64,000 bases of DNA. Origin: Rhyacophila brunnea (Eukaryota > Arthropoda > Insecta > Trichoptera > Rhyacophilidae). Of this stretch, positions 1 through 11,894 are shown one piece after another (the first letter of the stretch is position 1; every line of letters starts with the position of its first letter). The notes under the pieces are model-generated. The model was given only the letters and a program-made list of their open reading frames with translations. It did not search any database and had not been told where the DNA came from. The DNA lies in contig JAGYXB010000106.1 of the NCBI GenBank assembly GCA_022495005.1, forward strand, positions 62,001 to 126,000, given 5' to 3'. Both the position numbers and the translations under genes were made by a program.

Positions 1-82
1 TCGCTAGAAAGCCTCAAATAAACGGGACTTAACTCGGTGTTGCCGGCAAGCTTAGGATATCTCATCCTAATCAATATAATAT

Positions 83-95
83 GTTCAAAATGATT
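83..95 (+). repeat. Target-site duplication of the R1-type insertion (left copy)
   Basis: The 13-bp sequence gttcaaaatgatt is repeated exactly at 4565-4577. It abuts the poly-T (minus-strand poly-A) here. The right copy lies where the plus-strand ORF2 reading frame still runs open by chance, so part of the match could be microhomology used in priming. Confidence 0.7.
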
Positions 96-179
96 TTTTT
101 TTTTTTTTTAATAATAACCATACCCTTGCTTTTTCGTACAAGGTGGTTGGGTGGGTTAGTTGCATTGATGTGGGGCCAA

Positions 180-1741
180 TTAGGTGCCTCCATTTATATC
201 TTTAATTTTCTTTATGGCCAGGATTAAATATTTTGTGTAGTGTTCTTGTGTTGTTCTATTGCTTAGTGCTTCGTGAGGCTTTTGGAGGTCAATTTCGTGA
301 TTATGTTGTCTACATCGAGTCCTGAGAGTCCATCGCTCCCTTTCTAGTATAGGGCAGTCATTGATGACATGCCACACAGTTTGAGATGTGTTGCCGTCAC
401 ATGGACAACAGTCGTCATCCCTCAATTTAAATCTTTTTAGATAAGCTCGCACCGATCCGTGGCCTGTTAGTATCTGTGTGAGTTCGTGTGATATTTTTAA
501 GTTCCTGGCAAGAGTGATGGCACAGTTTATGTTTGGAATAAATTTCTGCGTTATTGATCCTGTGGCGGATGTTGTGTATCTGTGGTTCAATAGCTCTATG
601 GTATCTTCGTTTAGTTTTTGTTTTGCGTAACTCAGAGGGAAGTGTGTATAGGTTAACGGTCTTTTGTCTGTTGTGGCTTGTTTAGCGTATTTATCAGCTT
701 CCTCGTTTTCGGCTATCCCTGTGTGACTTCTTATCCAGAAGAATCTGGGGTTTGTTCCTATCATTCGAAGCTGTGTTGACAGTGTTAAAATGTCTCTTAC
801 AAGTGGGTGTGTCGATGATGGGTTTTGGAGAGCTACCAGACTGGATTGGCTATCTGAGAATATGTTTACATAGTCGTGTCTGTGGAACTTTAATCTTTTG
901 AGTGTCCACTCGAGAGATTCTCTAATAGCAAATATTTCTGCTTGGAAAACAGTGCAGTAGCTTTCGAGCTTAAATTTTCGGGGTGTTATTAATGTTCCAT
1001 TTTCGTAGGCTACAAAAGCTGCCCCTACTTTGTTATCGATTAGACTGCCATCTGTGTAGATCTCCAATCCTGTGATGTGGTATTTTGTTTTAGTGTCTTC
1101 GTCAACTGTTCCTATGTGTTCTATATTTTCTAGATGTCTGTTACCAGGATGTGGAAGTTGTGTGTAGTGTATTTTGTTTTCGTATGTTCTGTCTGTAGGT
1201 AAGTGTCGGGGAAGTATGTGGCTTGTTTTAACTTGGTATATTCCTGTAAGTTCTTGTATTTTTATATCTATTGGCGCTATTCCTGCCAGGGCTTGTGCTG
1301 ACGTTAGCGATATTGTGCGATATCCCTTGCAAATTGATATTGCGAAAGGTCTTTGCGCGGAATTCAGTCTTTTTTGGATCGACTTTCTGTGAGTTGCTTT
1401 ATTCCAGACCGATGCCGCGTAAGTTAAGGTTGGCTCCACAGCTCCATGATATATGATTTTTAAAACTTCAGGAGACGCCCCCAAGTGGCTCTTGCTGTTT
1501 TTAAAAAGAATTTTCCCATTTGAGCTGCTTTCTTACATATGTAGTCGACGTGTTTCGCCCAATTGATGTGCCTGTCTAGTATTATGCCAAGAATTTTAAA
1601 GGAATCGACCAACTCTTTCGGTTTTCCTTTCCACTGGATTTCTGGTGTTCGTATTTTCCTTTTGTTGATAAACATTATATTTGTCTTAATATCTGAGAAG
1701 GTTAGTTTTACGTCTTCACCCCATGAGTTTACTTCAAACAA
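180..1741 (-). pseudogene. ORF2 3' half: late RT, RNase H and C-terminal zinc motif
   Basis: This is the C-terminal half of the R1-type polyprotein. The first stretch (1741 to about 1480) carries the LTFS..KT and FKILGIILD blocks after the RT palm. A one-base frameshift near 1470-1500 moves the reading to the frame that runs to the stop at 180. That frame contains an RNase H domain (YTDGS, then AEIFAIRESLEW, FSDSQSS, and RSHTGIAENEEAD, giving the D-E-D-D pattern) and a CPCDGN..H..C cysteine-histidine motif near the C terminus, typical of this clade. Non-functional because of the frameshift and the separation from its 5' half. Confidence 0.88.
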
Positions 1742-2332
1742 CCTTCAACAAAGGCCATCATACAAGAAGCGATAAATCCCAAAGAGTTAGGAGTGAAAAT
1801 TACCGGCGTACGATTGGTAAAGAATCGTGGGGTCGTAATAAATACTGCCACAGAGTCCGACTCAGAACGCCTAGCAGCCGCACCAGGCTTCAAATCAAAC
1901 AAACTGGAAGCAAAAATCCCACCCAAAAGACTGCCACGTATAATCATTTATGATGTACCCCGGGAAGTTGAGGACGAAGACTTCCTACAAGGCATTCATC
2001 AATCAATCCGCGAAATACAATTACCTGCCGAAGTGTTCACAAAAACAACCATCCGCAGTCATCTTGCAGGACCTCGAGAAGGCCCTACATGTCACCGAGT
2101 ATTTTATGTCCAACCAGCAGTAAGGCACCTATTAATAGAACAAGGTCGGTGCTATTTTGAATGGTCGTCACACAGAGTGCGTGACTTTACTGGTATAACA
2201 TTGTGCACACAATGTTGCATGTATGGACATCCGAGCAAATTTTGTAAAGAGGGGAAAACAGGGGAAAAACTATGCCCTGCACAAGAAGCATATTTAAAAA
2301 AGTCTCTCAACTCAATTGATTATGGCTGCTAA
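1742..2332 (+). pseudogene. R1-type ORF1 (Gag-like), 5'-truncated
   Basis: The reading frame is open from the inversion junction at about 1742, with no ATG at its head, so the N terminus was lost. It ends at a stop at 2330-2332. The C-terminal half has one CCHC zinc knuckle (CTQCCMYGHPSKFC, C-x2-C-x4-H-x4-C). R1-clade Gags usually carry more than one knuckle, so this copy is shortened or divergent there. The presumed ORF2 ATG at 2322 overlaps the ORF1 end by 11 bases. Confidence 0.8.
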
Positions 2333-4564
2333 AATAAAATTAGTACACGCCAATATCGATCATAGCCAGATAGCAACAGTCGACCAATGGACATCAGACC
2401 AAAAGAAAAATCAAACTTCTAGGAATAAGGCAGTCAAAAATATTATTTTTCTTCAACAAAATCTTCAGCGATGCCGCTCAGCAATGGATCACATAATAGC
2501 TCAGGCCAAATACTATGATATATTACTTCTTCAAGAGCCTTACGTCGGAAATACGGGCAGAGTAACATCTCCCCATAATCTAACAATATATCAGGCCGAC
2601 GGAACATCGGAAAACCCCTGCAAAGCCGTAATAATCATCTCCAATCCTAACCTCCGCCTTCTTTGGAGAAGCGACATATCTGACCAGTGCAATGCATTTG
2701 CAACCTTGAAATCTGGAACCTTGCAGCTAACGATTGGATCAATTTATATACCACCACCATCCTCAACATTGGTAACACTCCAAAAAATTGAAAAATTAGG
2801 AAAAGATAAAGGCGAATATATAATAGGAGGAGATTTCAATGCAAAAAGCAGCTGGTGGGGGAGCCCGAAAAATGACAAAAGAGGCGATGAGGTCATCAGT
2901 TGCCTAGCCAGCATTGGGTGGCACGTATGTAATGAAGGATCAGTTCCAACTTACAGCACCTGGCGGAACGGGAAACATTTAAAATCTCATATCGATATCA
3001 CTATCTCTTCACCAAACACAACACACAAAATTGCTAACTGGACAGTAGAAGACCAACACAACCCCATCTCAGACCACAACCCAATCACCTTTACTTGGAA
3101 CAATACAATTAGCGTACTCTCACCCATGACCGACTCAACACGCATTTTTATAACAAATGAAAAAACCGACTGGAGAAAAATAAATGAATTGACAAGGGAA
3201 AACATGGCCGAGCTTAACATAGATAAACAGTTCCTTGAAAACATACATACAACTCCTGAACTCGACACTGCAGTGGAAACGGTCACCTCGGCAATCTCTA
3301 TCGCATGCCATAAAATACTCCCACAAAAAACGCAACATGATATCAGGAAAAATCCAATCTGGTGGAACGCTGAATTAACAAAAATGAAAAGAATAACTCT
3401 CAGATCAAAACGGAAATTACAGAACTCAAGTGACATCATGCGACCACAAAAGCTCACTGACTATATCGACAAAAGAGAAGCATACAAAACAGCCATTGAG
3501 GAAGCAAAAATTAAAAGCGCTAAATTATTTTATGAATCTCAGACGCCAATGACAGCATGGTCTTCGCTATACAAAATAACAAAAAAAACTAATGCCAGCA
3601 ATATTCAATCGACACTTACTACAGAGGGAGTAAAGCACTCATCCGCAAAAGACTCTGCAAAAGCCCTAATGGAAAAATTCTTTCCATACGATGATCCAAC
3701 AACAGATACACCGATTCAACACTACATCAGACACACATCAGACAACCATATTCCGGGCGGAGAGGATGATATCCAATTCACATTTACTGAGATCCTATCC
3801 GCCTTACAGAATATGACTCCAAAAAAGGCACCTGGACACGACAACCTCACATTAGATATCTGCCAAAATTTCGCAAAAACTTCCCAGAAGAAATTCTACT
3901 ACTATACAATAAATGTCTGACACTCGTTCACTTCCCGAAATCCTGGAAAATAGCGATCATTAAGGCCGTTCCTAAGCCTGGGAAAGATGCTATGGACACA
4001 AAATCGTACAGGCCTATCGGCCTCCTTCCCGTTTTCGGAAAAGTGCTAGAAAAACTAGCAATTCAGAGAGTGCACTGGCATCTTACAAAAAACAACAAAT
4101 TGAGCACTAAACAGTTTGGCTTTACCCCTCAAACATCAACAGAACACGCACTAAACAAAGCCGTACACATAATCTCAACGCATCTCGAATTGAAAGAATC
4201 ACTCATAGCAATTTCCCTAGACATTCAAGGTGCATTTGATAACGCATGGTGGCCACACATAAAAAACGCCCTTGCAATCAAGTCAACACCGCCTAACTTG
4301 TACAAACTGTTTTGCAGTTATCTACAAGATAGGGAAGTAAAACTAAAGTATGCAGACGAAGAAATAAAACAAGACCAAACCCAAGGTTGCATCCAAGGCT
4401 CAACTTGTGGCCCAACACTATGGAATATCGCCTTAGACAGTCTATTAACAATACTCTTACCCCACAATATACACATACAAGCCTTTGCTGACGATGTGTT
4501 AATATTGATAGCAGCAAAAGACACCGACGAACTGGAATTAAAAACCAATAGCGTGCTTCAAAAA
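2322..4564 (+). pseudogene. R1-type ORF2 5' half: AP endonuclease and RT
   Basis: The AP-like endonuclease domain comes first: LLLQEP, GGDFNAKSSWW, SHIDITISS and SDHNPI carry the expected catalytic E, DFN, D and SDH motifs. The reverse transcriptase follows: SYRPIGLLPVFGKVLEK, QFGFTPQTSTEHA, LDIQGAFDNAWW, QGSTCGP and the FADD catalytic box. The frame of 2316-3920 ends in a stop, and the RT continues in another frame through 3992, so one frameshift lies near 3865-3890. Element sequence stops at about 4564. The last few codons of the open frame, to 4594, are probably flanking DNA. Confidence 0.88.
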
Positions 4565-4589
4565 GTTCAAAATGATTGGGTGACTAGGT

Positions 4590-4619
4590 ACTAACCTAAC
4601 CTAACATAACCTAACCTAA
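4590..4619 (-). repeat. Short interstitial (TTAGG)n telomere-like tract
   Basis: About five units of ctaac/cctaa, one imperfect, lie just to the right of the R1-type insertion. TTAGG is the usual insect telomere unit. A second short tract lies at 38247-38273. These are too short to indicate a real telomere. Confidence 0.6.
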
Positions 4620-5758
4620 ATAGATTCCACAAAAATTAATGTTTCATTTTTCCCCTGGCTGTTCTGTTTTGTCATGTTCTGTTTTGTCCAGTTACCGTTA
4701 AAATATTTACAAATCTTGAGAGCGATTTTAGATACAGGATAATACAGGGAATAGTTTTATTACAAATTGTCATTTGTATATTTAAGTTTCGGAACAAAAA
4801 TTCATGACTTATTATATATTAATAACTGTAATAATATCATGACTTATGATATTACAGTTATTGCTAGAAATGCGAAAAGTACGGTATTTATGGGTTATCA
4901 TGAAAATAGATTACGCTATATAATTAAAGTAGTTTTTGTCCTTTAAATCATATTATAGCATCCTTTTTTTAATTATGTTCAAAAAATCAAATGATTTAAA
5001 CACATGCTTTTTGAGTTATTAATATTTGATTGTTGGAAGTCAATTTTGTATTCTATATACAAAAATAAAGTCGGTTGCCAATGGGTTAATGATTCATGAT
5101 ATTATTTTTTATGTTTTGAATCAATGTGGTTAGTTTTTTTTGCTGCGCCCATGGAGATGCCCATACACATGAAAATCGGACACCTTCTACTTTCAGTTTT
5201 GGCTCACCTGAATCATAGCGGTTTCATGCTAATCAGCTGATACCTTATTGGCTGTAGACCGCCTAATATTAATAAGTAACCGATGAACGACCCCGATTAC
5301 CTCACGAATTGTCTGAGATAGTGTATATGTCAAACTTATGTATGCGAATTTAGCTAAAAGCCTATCCTATATCGTAAATCAATGATTTGTTATAATCAAA
5401 TTCAAAAATTAAATTAAATCTTTGATTGTGGTGAAGTATTCCGTCACAGAAGCCGTGGGTTTGAATTATTCTGGTCTGGCAAATTCAGAACAGAAGTTTT
5501 TTCAATACGTGTTTGATATTAAGCAAGAAATCTATGTGTTGATCGAATGGGTAAAAACTACCCCTCGTTAAAAAGACTTATGTTAACCTTCTATGTATCA
5601 AGGCATGCCCCGCTTAGTAATGAAAATAGTAATTTACCTTTGAAGTTGGGTTTTTATACAAATTATAAGAATTTCATGATAATACCCGTTTAATAATTGT
5701 TTTGTGCTCACTTATTTAATCACATAATCAATTAATATACTTATTAATATAATTACAG
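4620..5758. other. AT-rich stretch without a recognised gene
   Basis: I see no supported gene here. A plus-strand open stretch at about 5418-5552 ends at a GT but in the wrong phase for the next zinc-finger exon, so I did not use it. The 5' exons of the zinc-finger gene may lie here unrecognised or to the left of the window. Confidence 0.5.
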
Positions 5759-8679
5759 ATAGTGAAATTAACATAAGCGAAAATATTTTCTCTACGAATT
5801 CAAATTATGAATGCAATGATCCCGGAGGAATCATGTATCAAGAGGCCGATTTATCCATGAGGGATGAGAAAACTATACCAACAACAGAAATGTGAATATT
5901 TACAATGATAATTAATTGTCTTAAATTGTACTTGATTGGATTCTATTATAATCATTATATAATTACATTGAATTATAATTCCACATATTTTGTCAATAAT
6001 CAATAGTTATTATATTTGTCATACCATTATAAAACTAGACAATACAACTGCTGTGAATCCTGCAATAATATTTTAACTATCCATTGATTGTCTGAAGTAA
6101 ATCAGTACAGAATCACTCAAGGTGGAAGGAGATTGTTGGCAAAACCTGTAATTTCAGTGATCACAGTCCTCAGTAACGAGGCAAAGTATATGAGGAGAAT
6201 ATGGTTTTGTTTTGTTAAACCGCATGGTATTTATTACCGTATCAAATACTTTTGATCCGTGTCCGGTCCTCAGTTGGAGTATATTGACAATGCACGGCGC
6301 TACCGCAAATCCCTCTTGTTCGCCAGTCTTGCGTTTTACCGAGTCCGGTTGGCTCGAAGAACAGCCGGGACAGGTTAAAATTCTTGAAAATCTCTTGAAA
6401 TGTTGAAGCATGCGACTAAGCCGGGTCGAACATCGTTTCTTCGCTTTCAAAGCAAGCAGCCAGTCCGAATTCGGATCTCCGCGCTGCCTCTAAAACATTT
6501 TCACACGTGGAAAATAAAATTATAGTTACTTACATAGCAATAATTTATTACAACTATTTTTTCCAGCAAAAAAAGAAAAAAGTTTAGAAATGCTACACAA
6601 TCAAAAGAGAAATGGAAAAAAAAACTCTTAAAAGAACGTAAAGTCATACACTTAAATTATCCTTGTCTTCAATGCAATAAGAAATTTTCTTTTCCTGAAC
6701 GATTGGAATCTCATATAAAGACACACGAAGGAATGAAGGTAAATAAATATAAAAAATTATAAGTGTCAGTACGGCAATTTAAATGGTTTTGTAGTTCACT
6801 GTCTGAATACTTATATTACAAATTTATTTGACAGATCATACAATACAATATGAATGTTTCTTTGTTTCTACTCCATTGGCTTTAATTTTTTGTGCCATAA
6901 GTTTGATTATTAAAATAATGCCTGCAGTGAATTAAATGTTTATCTCGGATTCTAATCCTGTAGTTGGATATACAGTACTCTCTCAGTAATCCGCCACCCC
7001 AAAAACCAGACAAGTGTCCAATCAGCAAAAGCTGCGGATTATTTATAGTGCATACATACAAAATATGGTAAAAATTAAACAGGTATTTCGTAAAAATAGT
7101 TCATTCAATTCATCAGTGAAAACCACTGATTTTTTCAGAAAATGCTATAAAAAGGTTTATTCTGGAAGTAAAACGTGCAGATATTATTTCCTCATTGTCC
7201 AAAATATTTTAAAACACATTTTTTGATGTTTTTTTTTCATTGCTCTACTTTAGTCGTACATTCAACATTCGTACACATTTTCAGGAACCAATTATGAATG
7301 AAAGTCAAGGACCGCTCGTACTGATTTTTTGTAACCGTTTTTTTTTTAACTCATTGCAGGATGAAATTTTGTGTAATATTTGCAATAAAACATTTAAACA
7401 ATGGCATGGGCTACGAAATCACAAAGAATTTGTTCACAATATAACAGAAAAGACTCTAGAATGTCCAACATGTGGAAAACTTTTCAAAACATCGATGACT
7501 CTTCGTAATCACCAAAAATTACACCAAGAGAGGAAGGACTTTGTGTGCCACATCTGTGGAGGATCATTTAAATCAGTTGGTGGCTTACAGGTAAGAATAC
7601 TCTAACATTGTTGTCCTGACAATTTTTTGCTGTGTTTGAAGTCCGCTTGTGATAATACCGGCAGCTCAGCATTTTTAATGAATTGTGCATGAGCAAGTAG
7701 AAAGAGTCACATGACAATAAGCAAAAGACGATTACATTATTTTCATTCATTGAAGATCGATGAGCTTTGTGTAGTAATTTATACACATGCTGCTAAGGAG
7801 TCGTGTATAAATGACATTACATAATTTTGGGTCTTCTGTGATACCTCCCTCCTTCCCCCATTGTCACATTTTATCATAAAATATTTTAGCTCTCTGTCAA
7901 AGTCACGTCACATTTTGAAATCCCCCCATACGTTAAAAATAAATTTATTGAAAACGATCGTCGAAAAGTGAGTTTATATTTTGTAGGATTTGTGGCATTA
8001 CATTTTCTACAGCCCACACTCATCGAAAATCTTAAACCCCCCTATTAGGGCATGATAATATCGATAAATGAAGTGAAAATACAACAAATTTAATAGACTT
8101 ACATCAAGGTTGGTTGACTTGCTTTGTGTTATAGTGTTTTCTCCACACTGTTTCTTTCTCGTGAGAAACTGCCGCCACGTGAATGAATAAATGATTATTA
8201 ATTAATAAGAATATTTTGTTACTTTTCAGAATCACGTAGATACCCACACAGAAAACCGACAGAAAAATTATGAATGTAAAATTTGCGGCAAAAAGTTTGT
8301 ATCGAGCAGTTATTTGACATCTCACATGTTCAGGCATAAAGACCGACGGTTCGTTTGCGCCACATGCAGATTCCCGTTTTTCACAAAGGCAGACTTGACT
8401 CGACACATGCTCATTCACAAAGGTATAAAACCTTATGTTTGCGAAATATGTAATAAGTCATATTCTACAAAATCATTCCTGAGAGAGCACGGCCGGATGC
8501 ACTCCGGAGAACGACCTTTCAGCTGCGACTACTGTTCTATGAACTTCATATCGAAGAGACGATTGATTGATCATCGTAGGACGCATACTGGTGAAAAACC
8601 ACATAAATGTGATAAGTGTAACCAAGCTTTCATACAGCGGGGTTCATTGACGAGGCATATGAAGGTGCATGAGAAATGA
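5759..8679 (+). CDS. C2H2 zinc-finger protein (5' end missing), four exons
   Basis: The exons are 5759-5891, 6567-6738, 7360-7590 and 8230-8679 (stop TGA at 8677). All junctions are AG/GT and phases agree (the first exon enters and leaves with 2 bases). The first exon is acidic and finger-free. The second begins with a lysine/arginine run that looks like a nuclear localisation signal, then finger 1 (CLQC..H..H). Exon 3 holds fingers 2-4, the fourth split across the intron into exon 4. Exon 4 holds five more with classical HTGEKP-type linkers, for about nine fingers in about 327 codons. It probably encodes a nuclear sequence-specific DNA-binding protein; its target cannot be told. No N-terminal ZAD or BTB domain is visible, because the start exon was not found. 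Confidence 0.85.
6972..7000. repeat. Isolated pogo-type terminal sequence
   Basis: A tacagt.. tip followed by a stretch close to ctcagtaatccgccac resembles the terminus of the pogo-type MITE at 9896-10128. I did not find a matching opposite end, so this is a fragment inside the zinc-finger intron between exons 2 and 3. Confidence 0.35.
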
Positions 8680-8993
8680 CGGAATGCGGAAGGGGCTGGA
8701 GCTCCACCTGCCCCTTCTAGTTGTGCTACCTTGAGTCAATTTATTTTGCCTCCGTCCCCCAAAATGTTTGAGTGTAACATTGTTAATATTAGCAATCAAT
8801 ATGGCAGACTCTAAAATTATATATATTTGCACACGTCATGTCAATGTGCACGTGATTTGATTGATATCTAGACTGATTTGGTATTTTATATTTTTATATT
8901 TGATTTATCAAAAGTTTTGGGAGGAGTCCAAGACCCGCTAAGGGTTGTTCTGCCTGAAATGGTATGTAATTTAAAAATAATTTTGTTGAAGAA

Positions 8994-8999
8994 AATAAA
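8994..8999 (+). terminator. Candidate poly(A) signal of the zinc-finger gene
   Basis: An AATAAA hexamer lies 315 bases after the zinc-finger stop codon, on the same strand. It is the first clear one, so the 3' UTR probably ends near 9.0 kb. Confidence 0.4.
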
Positions 9000-9180
9000 T
9001 ATTATAACAGGTGTAACGGGTAAAACTGTGCTGTCAATTTTGAGGGTAATTTGAAATTTGCTAAAAAATAAGTTAAACACATTCTTTGGGAACAAAATAG
9101 TCCACACAGTCCACTAATTTTCCTATTTTTTTTTTGACCATGCCCGATCCTAATAAGATCATATGGGGTTTGTAATAACA

Positions 9181-9345
9181 GTTTTTTTTTTGTTTTTATG
9201 AGAAATGGATGTTGGCCACTTGCTCAACCTATTACGTCCATACTCTGACTCCAAATACAAACTGAAAAATAGCCCAGAATTCAAACCAGGGACCCATGAC
9301 ATAAGCCAACTCGTAAGCCACTCGGTTATCGTGCGTGTATTTTTA
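9181..9345 (-). mobile_element. tRNA-derived SINE
   Basis: Read on the minus strand, there is an A-box match (tggcttacgag, + 9310-9320) and a B-box-like ggtttgaattc (+ 9277-9287) in a tRNA-like head, then a unique body, then an A-rich tail (poly-T on + at 9182-9197). A diverged second copy lies at 41775-41935 with the same body and orientation. The box spacing fits a pol III promoter of a tRNA-type SINE. Confidence 0.65.
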
Positions 9346-9424
9346 TACCATCTGAAAAACAGTGTTGAGCTCTGTGAAGTGATTACATCCTAATTCGTAA
9401 TTTTTTTTCCGAGCCAAATTTTAA

Positions 9425-9660
9425 AATATGTGAATAGTAAGAAGTTGCATGTGGTCAAGTTTGCAGAATGGAATATGATGGATGAGAAACCAACTCGAAG
9501 CCCAATTCATGTAATTTTGCCATTGCAACGGTCACTTTGTTGGATGGCTGAATGGCGCATCCTGGAGGAAGAGAACTCTTATGTACGCCAAACTTGACCG
9601 TTTTTCCTTGAACTCATCTTTCAAATGGTCGAATAAGGCGCATAAATAGGCCCGTTTCAG
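9425..9660 (-). pseudogene. mariner transposase fossil
   Basis: The minus-strand translation, with frame changes, keeps the region around the second and third catalytic positions of a mariner transposase: LFLQDAPFSH followed by AMAKLHELGFELVSHPSYS, which corresponds to the HQDNA..H and HPPYSPD blocks. Frames are broken and the catalytic DN motif is damaged. The ends of the element were not found. It is not the same copy type as the better-preserved mariner at 36209-37507. Confidence 0.6.
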
Positions 9661-9895
9661 GCAACACTGTCTAGAAAAAAAAATCATACCATACTTAAAA
9701 TTCACCATTCATTCATGCTTTTTAGTGATGCTCATAATAAAATCGGGATAATTGAGGTTCTACTGTGGATGTCGATGCTAAATTAATCCAATGCTTATGG
9801 GCCGCACAAAATTGATTTTCAAATGCAAATTAACACGTTAATTAAAAAATTAATCAAAAGAGCCCGTAAACATTGGGTTAAGAATAATATCAATA

Positions 9896-10128
9896 CAGTA
9901 GATTCTCACTAATCTGCCACTTTAGATGTCCGGTACTATCAGAGGCGAGCAATCACGTCACGCTACAACATATTTGGTAACATTCGGACATCTTTACGAT
10001 TTTTCAGATCATATTATAATATGTAAGTAATATATAAGTTACATTTTAATGTTTTTTATTTTCCAGTTTTCCATATATTATTCCAGTAATCAGGTTGTAT
10101 ACAGTGTCGGATTAGTGAGATTCTACTG
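9896..10128. mobile_element. pogo/Tigger-like MITE, 233 bp
   Basis: The ends match as inverted repeats: cagtagattctcactaatc at the left and the complement of cagtagaatctcactaatc at the right. TA lies on both sides (9894-9895, 10129-10130), as for Tc1/mariner/pogo elements. There is no coding capacity. A related single right end (complement of cagtagaacctcaattatc) lies at about 9742-9766, just upstream. Confidence 0.72.
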
Positions 10129-10177
10129 TATTTATTTTGACTTGCTACCACTATGATTTTTCATAATTAATTTCAGA

Positions 10178-10609
10178 GTAATATGTATGTTCATAAAATA
10201 TTTTGTATAAATGATGGCAGCTTAATATTTCCAAGATAGCAGAAAAAATGTAAATTTTCTGAAATTAAAGTCTAGTTCGATAGATTTTCAGTTTTGACAC
10301 ATCATATTTTATGATACTGAATACTAACATGAAGTTATACTTGGCATTTTACTATTGGAAGCTCATAAAATACCAAGATGGAGTTTGTTTGTTGTAATAT
10401 GTATGTTCATAAAATATTTTGTATAAATGATGGCAGCTTAATATTTCCAAGATAGCAGAAAAAATGTAAATTTTCTGAAATTAAAGTCTAGTTCGATAGA
10501 TTTTCAGTTTTGACACATCATATTTTATGATACTGAATACTAACATGAAGTTATACTTGGCATTTTACTATTGGAAGCTCATAAAATACCAAGATGGAGT
10601 TTGTTTAAT
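10178..10609. repeat. Tandem duplication, two 216-bp units
   Basis: Unit 1 starts at 10178 and unit 2 at 10394, and the second copy runs to about 10606. As read, the copies are identical, so the duplication is recent or gene-converted (or an assembly artefact). I see no gene in it. Confidence 0.92.
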
Positions 10610-11890
10610 TCACAATCGGTGTCAGATTAAGAATAATTTAAGAACGAAAAATAAAGTGTTAATATAAAAATTGTATTTTTTACATGTTATTATTCTGTTT
10701 TCATAATAATACTATCAATTTTTCACAGAAGCCAAGAAAAAACTGTTGTCTTTTCAACATTGTTCCATAATAATATAATATGTGTCACTGTTTACAAATC
10801 ATACATTTAATTTATTCCAATCATGAAGTTATAAAATTTTGTTGGGATTAAAAAAAAAAAAACGATCGTATGACGGTGATTTCCTTGCACTGATATCTTG
10901 AATTGTAATGTTTATTTATATATTTTTTTAAATAAAATGTGTATAGTTACTCTATCATGTACATAATAAATTTACATCCTAAAAGTTCCTGCGGTTTACT
11001 ACCAAAGTGAGCTGAAGGGTTTCTGGACATGGAACTATATTTGTCAGCGAGATATTATTGAAAGGCTTTTTTTACTTTGATTTGTTTATCAAATGAATGA
11101 ATGTTTTACAAAATACAATGTAAACCTTCTGATCGGTTGAGATCGCACAGTGTTACCCACATACAATAACTGCCAGAGCACAGTTATTGAGACTGTTTTT
11201 CCCTAGTCGTCTCGCCGTCCTTGAGGGTTCAACCAGTTTAAACTTGTTATTTACCGCTAGGGTACCCCTTTCTACAAAGTTGTATAATTTTTGTTTTGCT
11301 ATGTTTATTTTCTCAAAAGTTGTAAGCGATTCTAATGTAGTAATTTCTTTGGACATCATTACTAATCTATTGGCGGCCTATTTTACCGAATACAAAGACA
11401 TCGTTCTACGTCAAAACCTAATACATTATGTTTAATGTATACCTGCTTAATTATATTTTATATTTATGTCATGTCCTGATTGTGATATTAGTTTTATTTT
11501 CCCTATTTAAGAAAGTGCAATGTATGAGGAACTTTCAAATTTTTTTTAGACATTTATTTACTTTATTTAAGCCGTATAATTTTTAACAGATTAAGCTGCA
11601 GTAACCCGAGTTGCATTATTTGTGATGGGTTTGAAATAGATCAGCTTTATCGTTGTTATTCTGAATGGTAATGCTTATAAATCTAAATTTAGTAAAAAAT
11701 ATTCATGCATAGAATTTTTCTAGAATTTGGGTAGATCGCGGCCTTATTCGTAATTTTACATGGCATTTTTATATGCTCTGTACATTGGTACCGAATGTGA
11801 ACATTTGAGTTATATATTATATAACCTTACACATACTTAAATGTAATGTTTGGTTGAAAAAGTTCACCGAACAACACTTGTCGAAATAAT
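10610..11890. other. AT-rich stretch without a recognised gene
   Basis: I see no supported gene. A minus-strand open frame of 68 codons at 11153-11359 has no family motif I recognise. No tRNA- or rRNA-like structure was noticed. Confidence 0.5.
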
Positions 11891-11894
11891 ATCT

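Larger units (their letters stand above)
96..4564 (-). mobile_element. R1-clade non-LTR retrotransposon, 5'-inverted (twin-primed) copy
   Basis: This is one LINE insertion in two opposed pieces. On the minus strand, about 1741 down to 96 holds the 3' half of ORF2, the 3' UTR and a poly(A) tail (poly-T at 94-109 on the + strand). On the plus strand, about 1742 to 4564 holds ORF1 and the 5' half of ORF2. The plus piece stops just after the RT FADD motif, and the minus piece resumes the RT a few codons later, before its LTFS..KT block, so the two are complementary halves of one protein. A 13-bp direct repeat (gttcaaaatgatt) lies at 83-95 and 4565-4577 and is a good target-site duplication. The copy is 5'-truncated within ORF1 and dead (two frameshifts). 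R1-clade assignment rests on the endonuclease/RT/RNase H order and motif style. Confidence 0.88.

Noticed and set aside
1723..1953. 76-codon plus-strand frame as a separate gene
   Set aside because: It is an off-frame shadow of ORF1 and crosses the inversion junction.
5418..5552. Open frame before GTAAAA that could be an upstream zinc-finger exon
   Set aside because: It ends in phase 0 at the GT, but the next exon needs one leftover base, and no family motif is visible.
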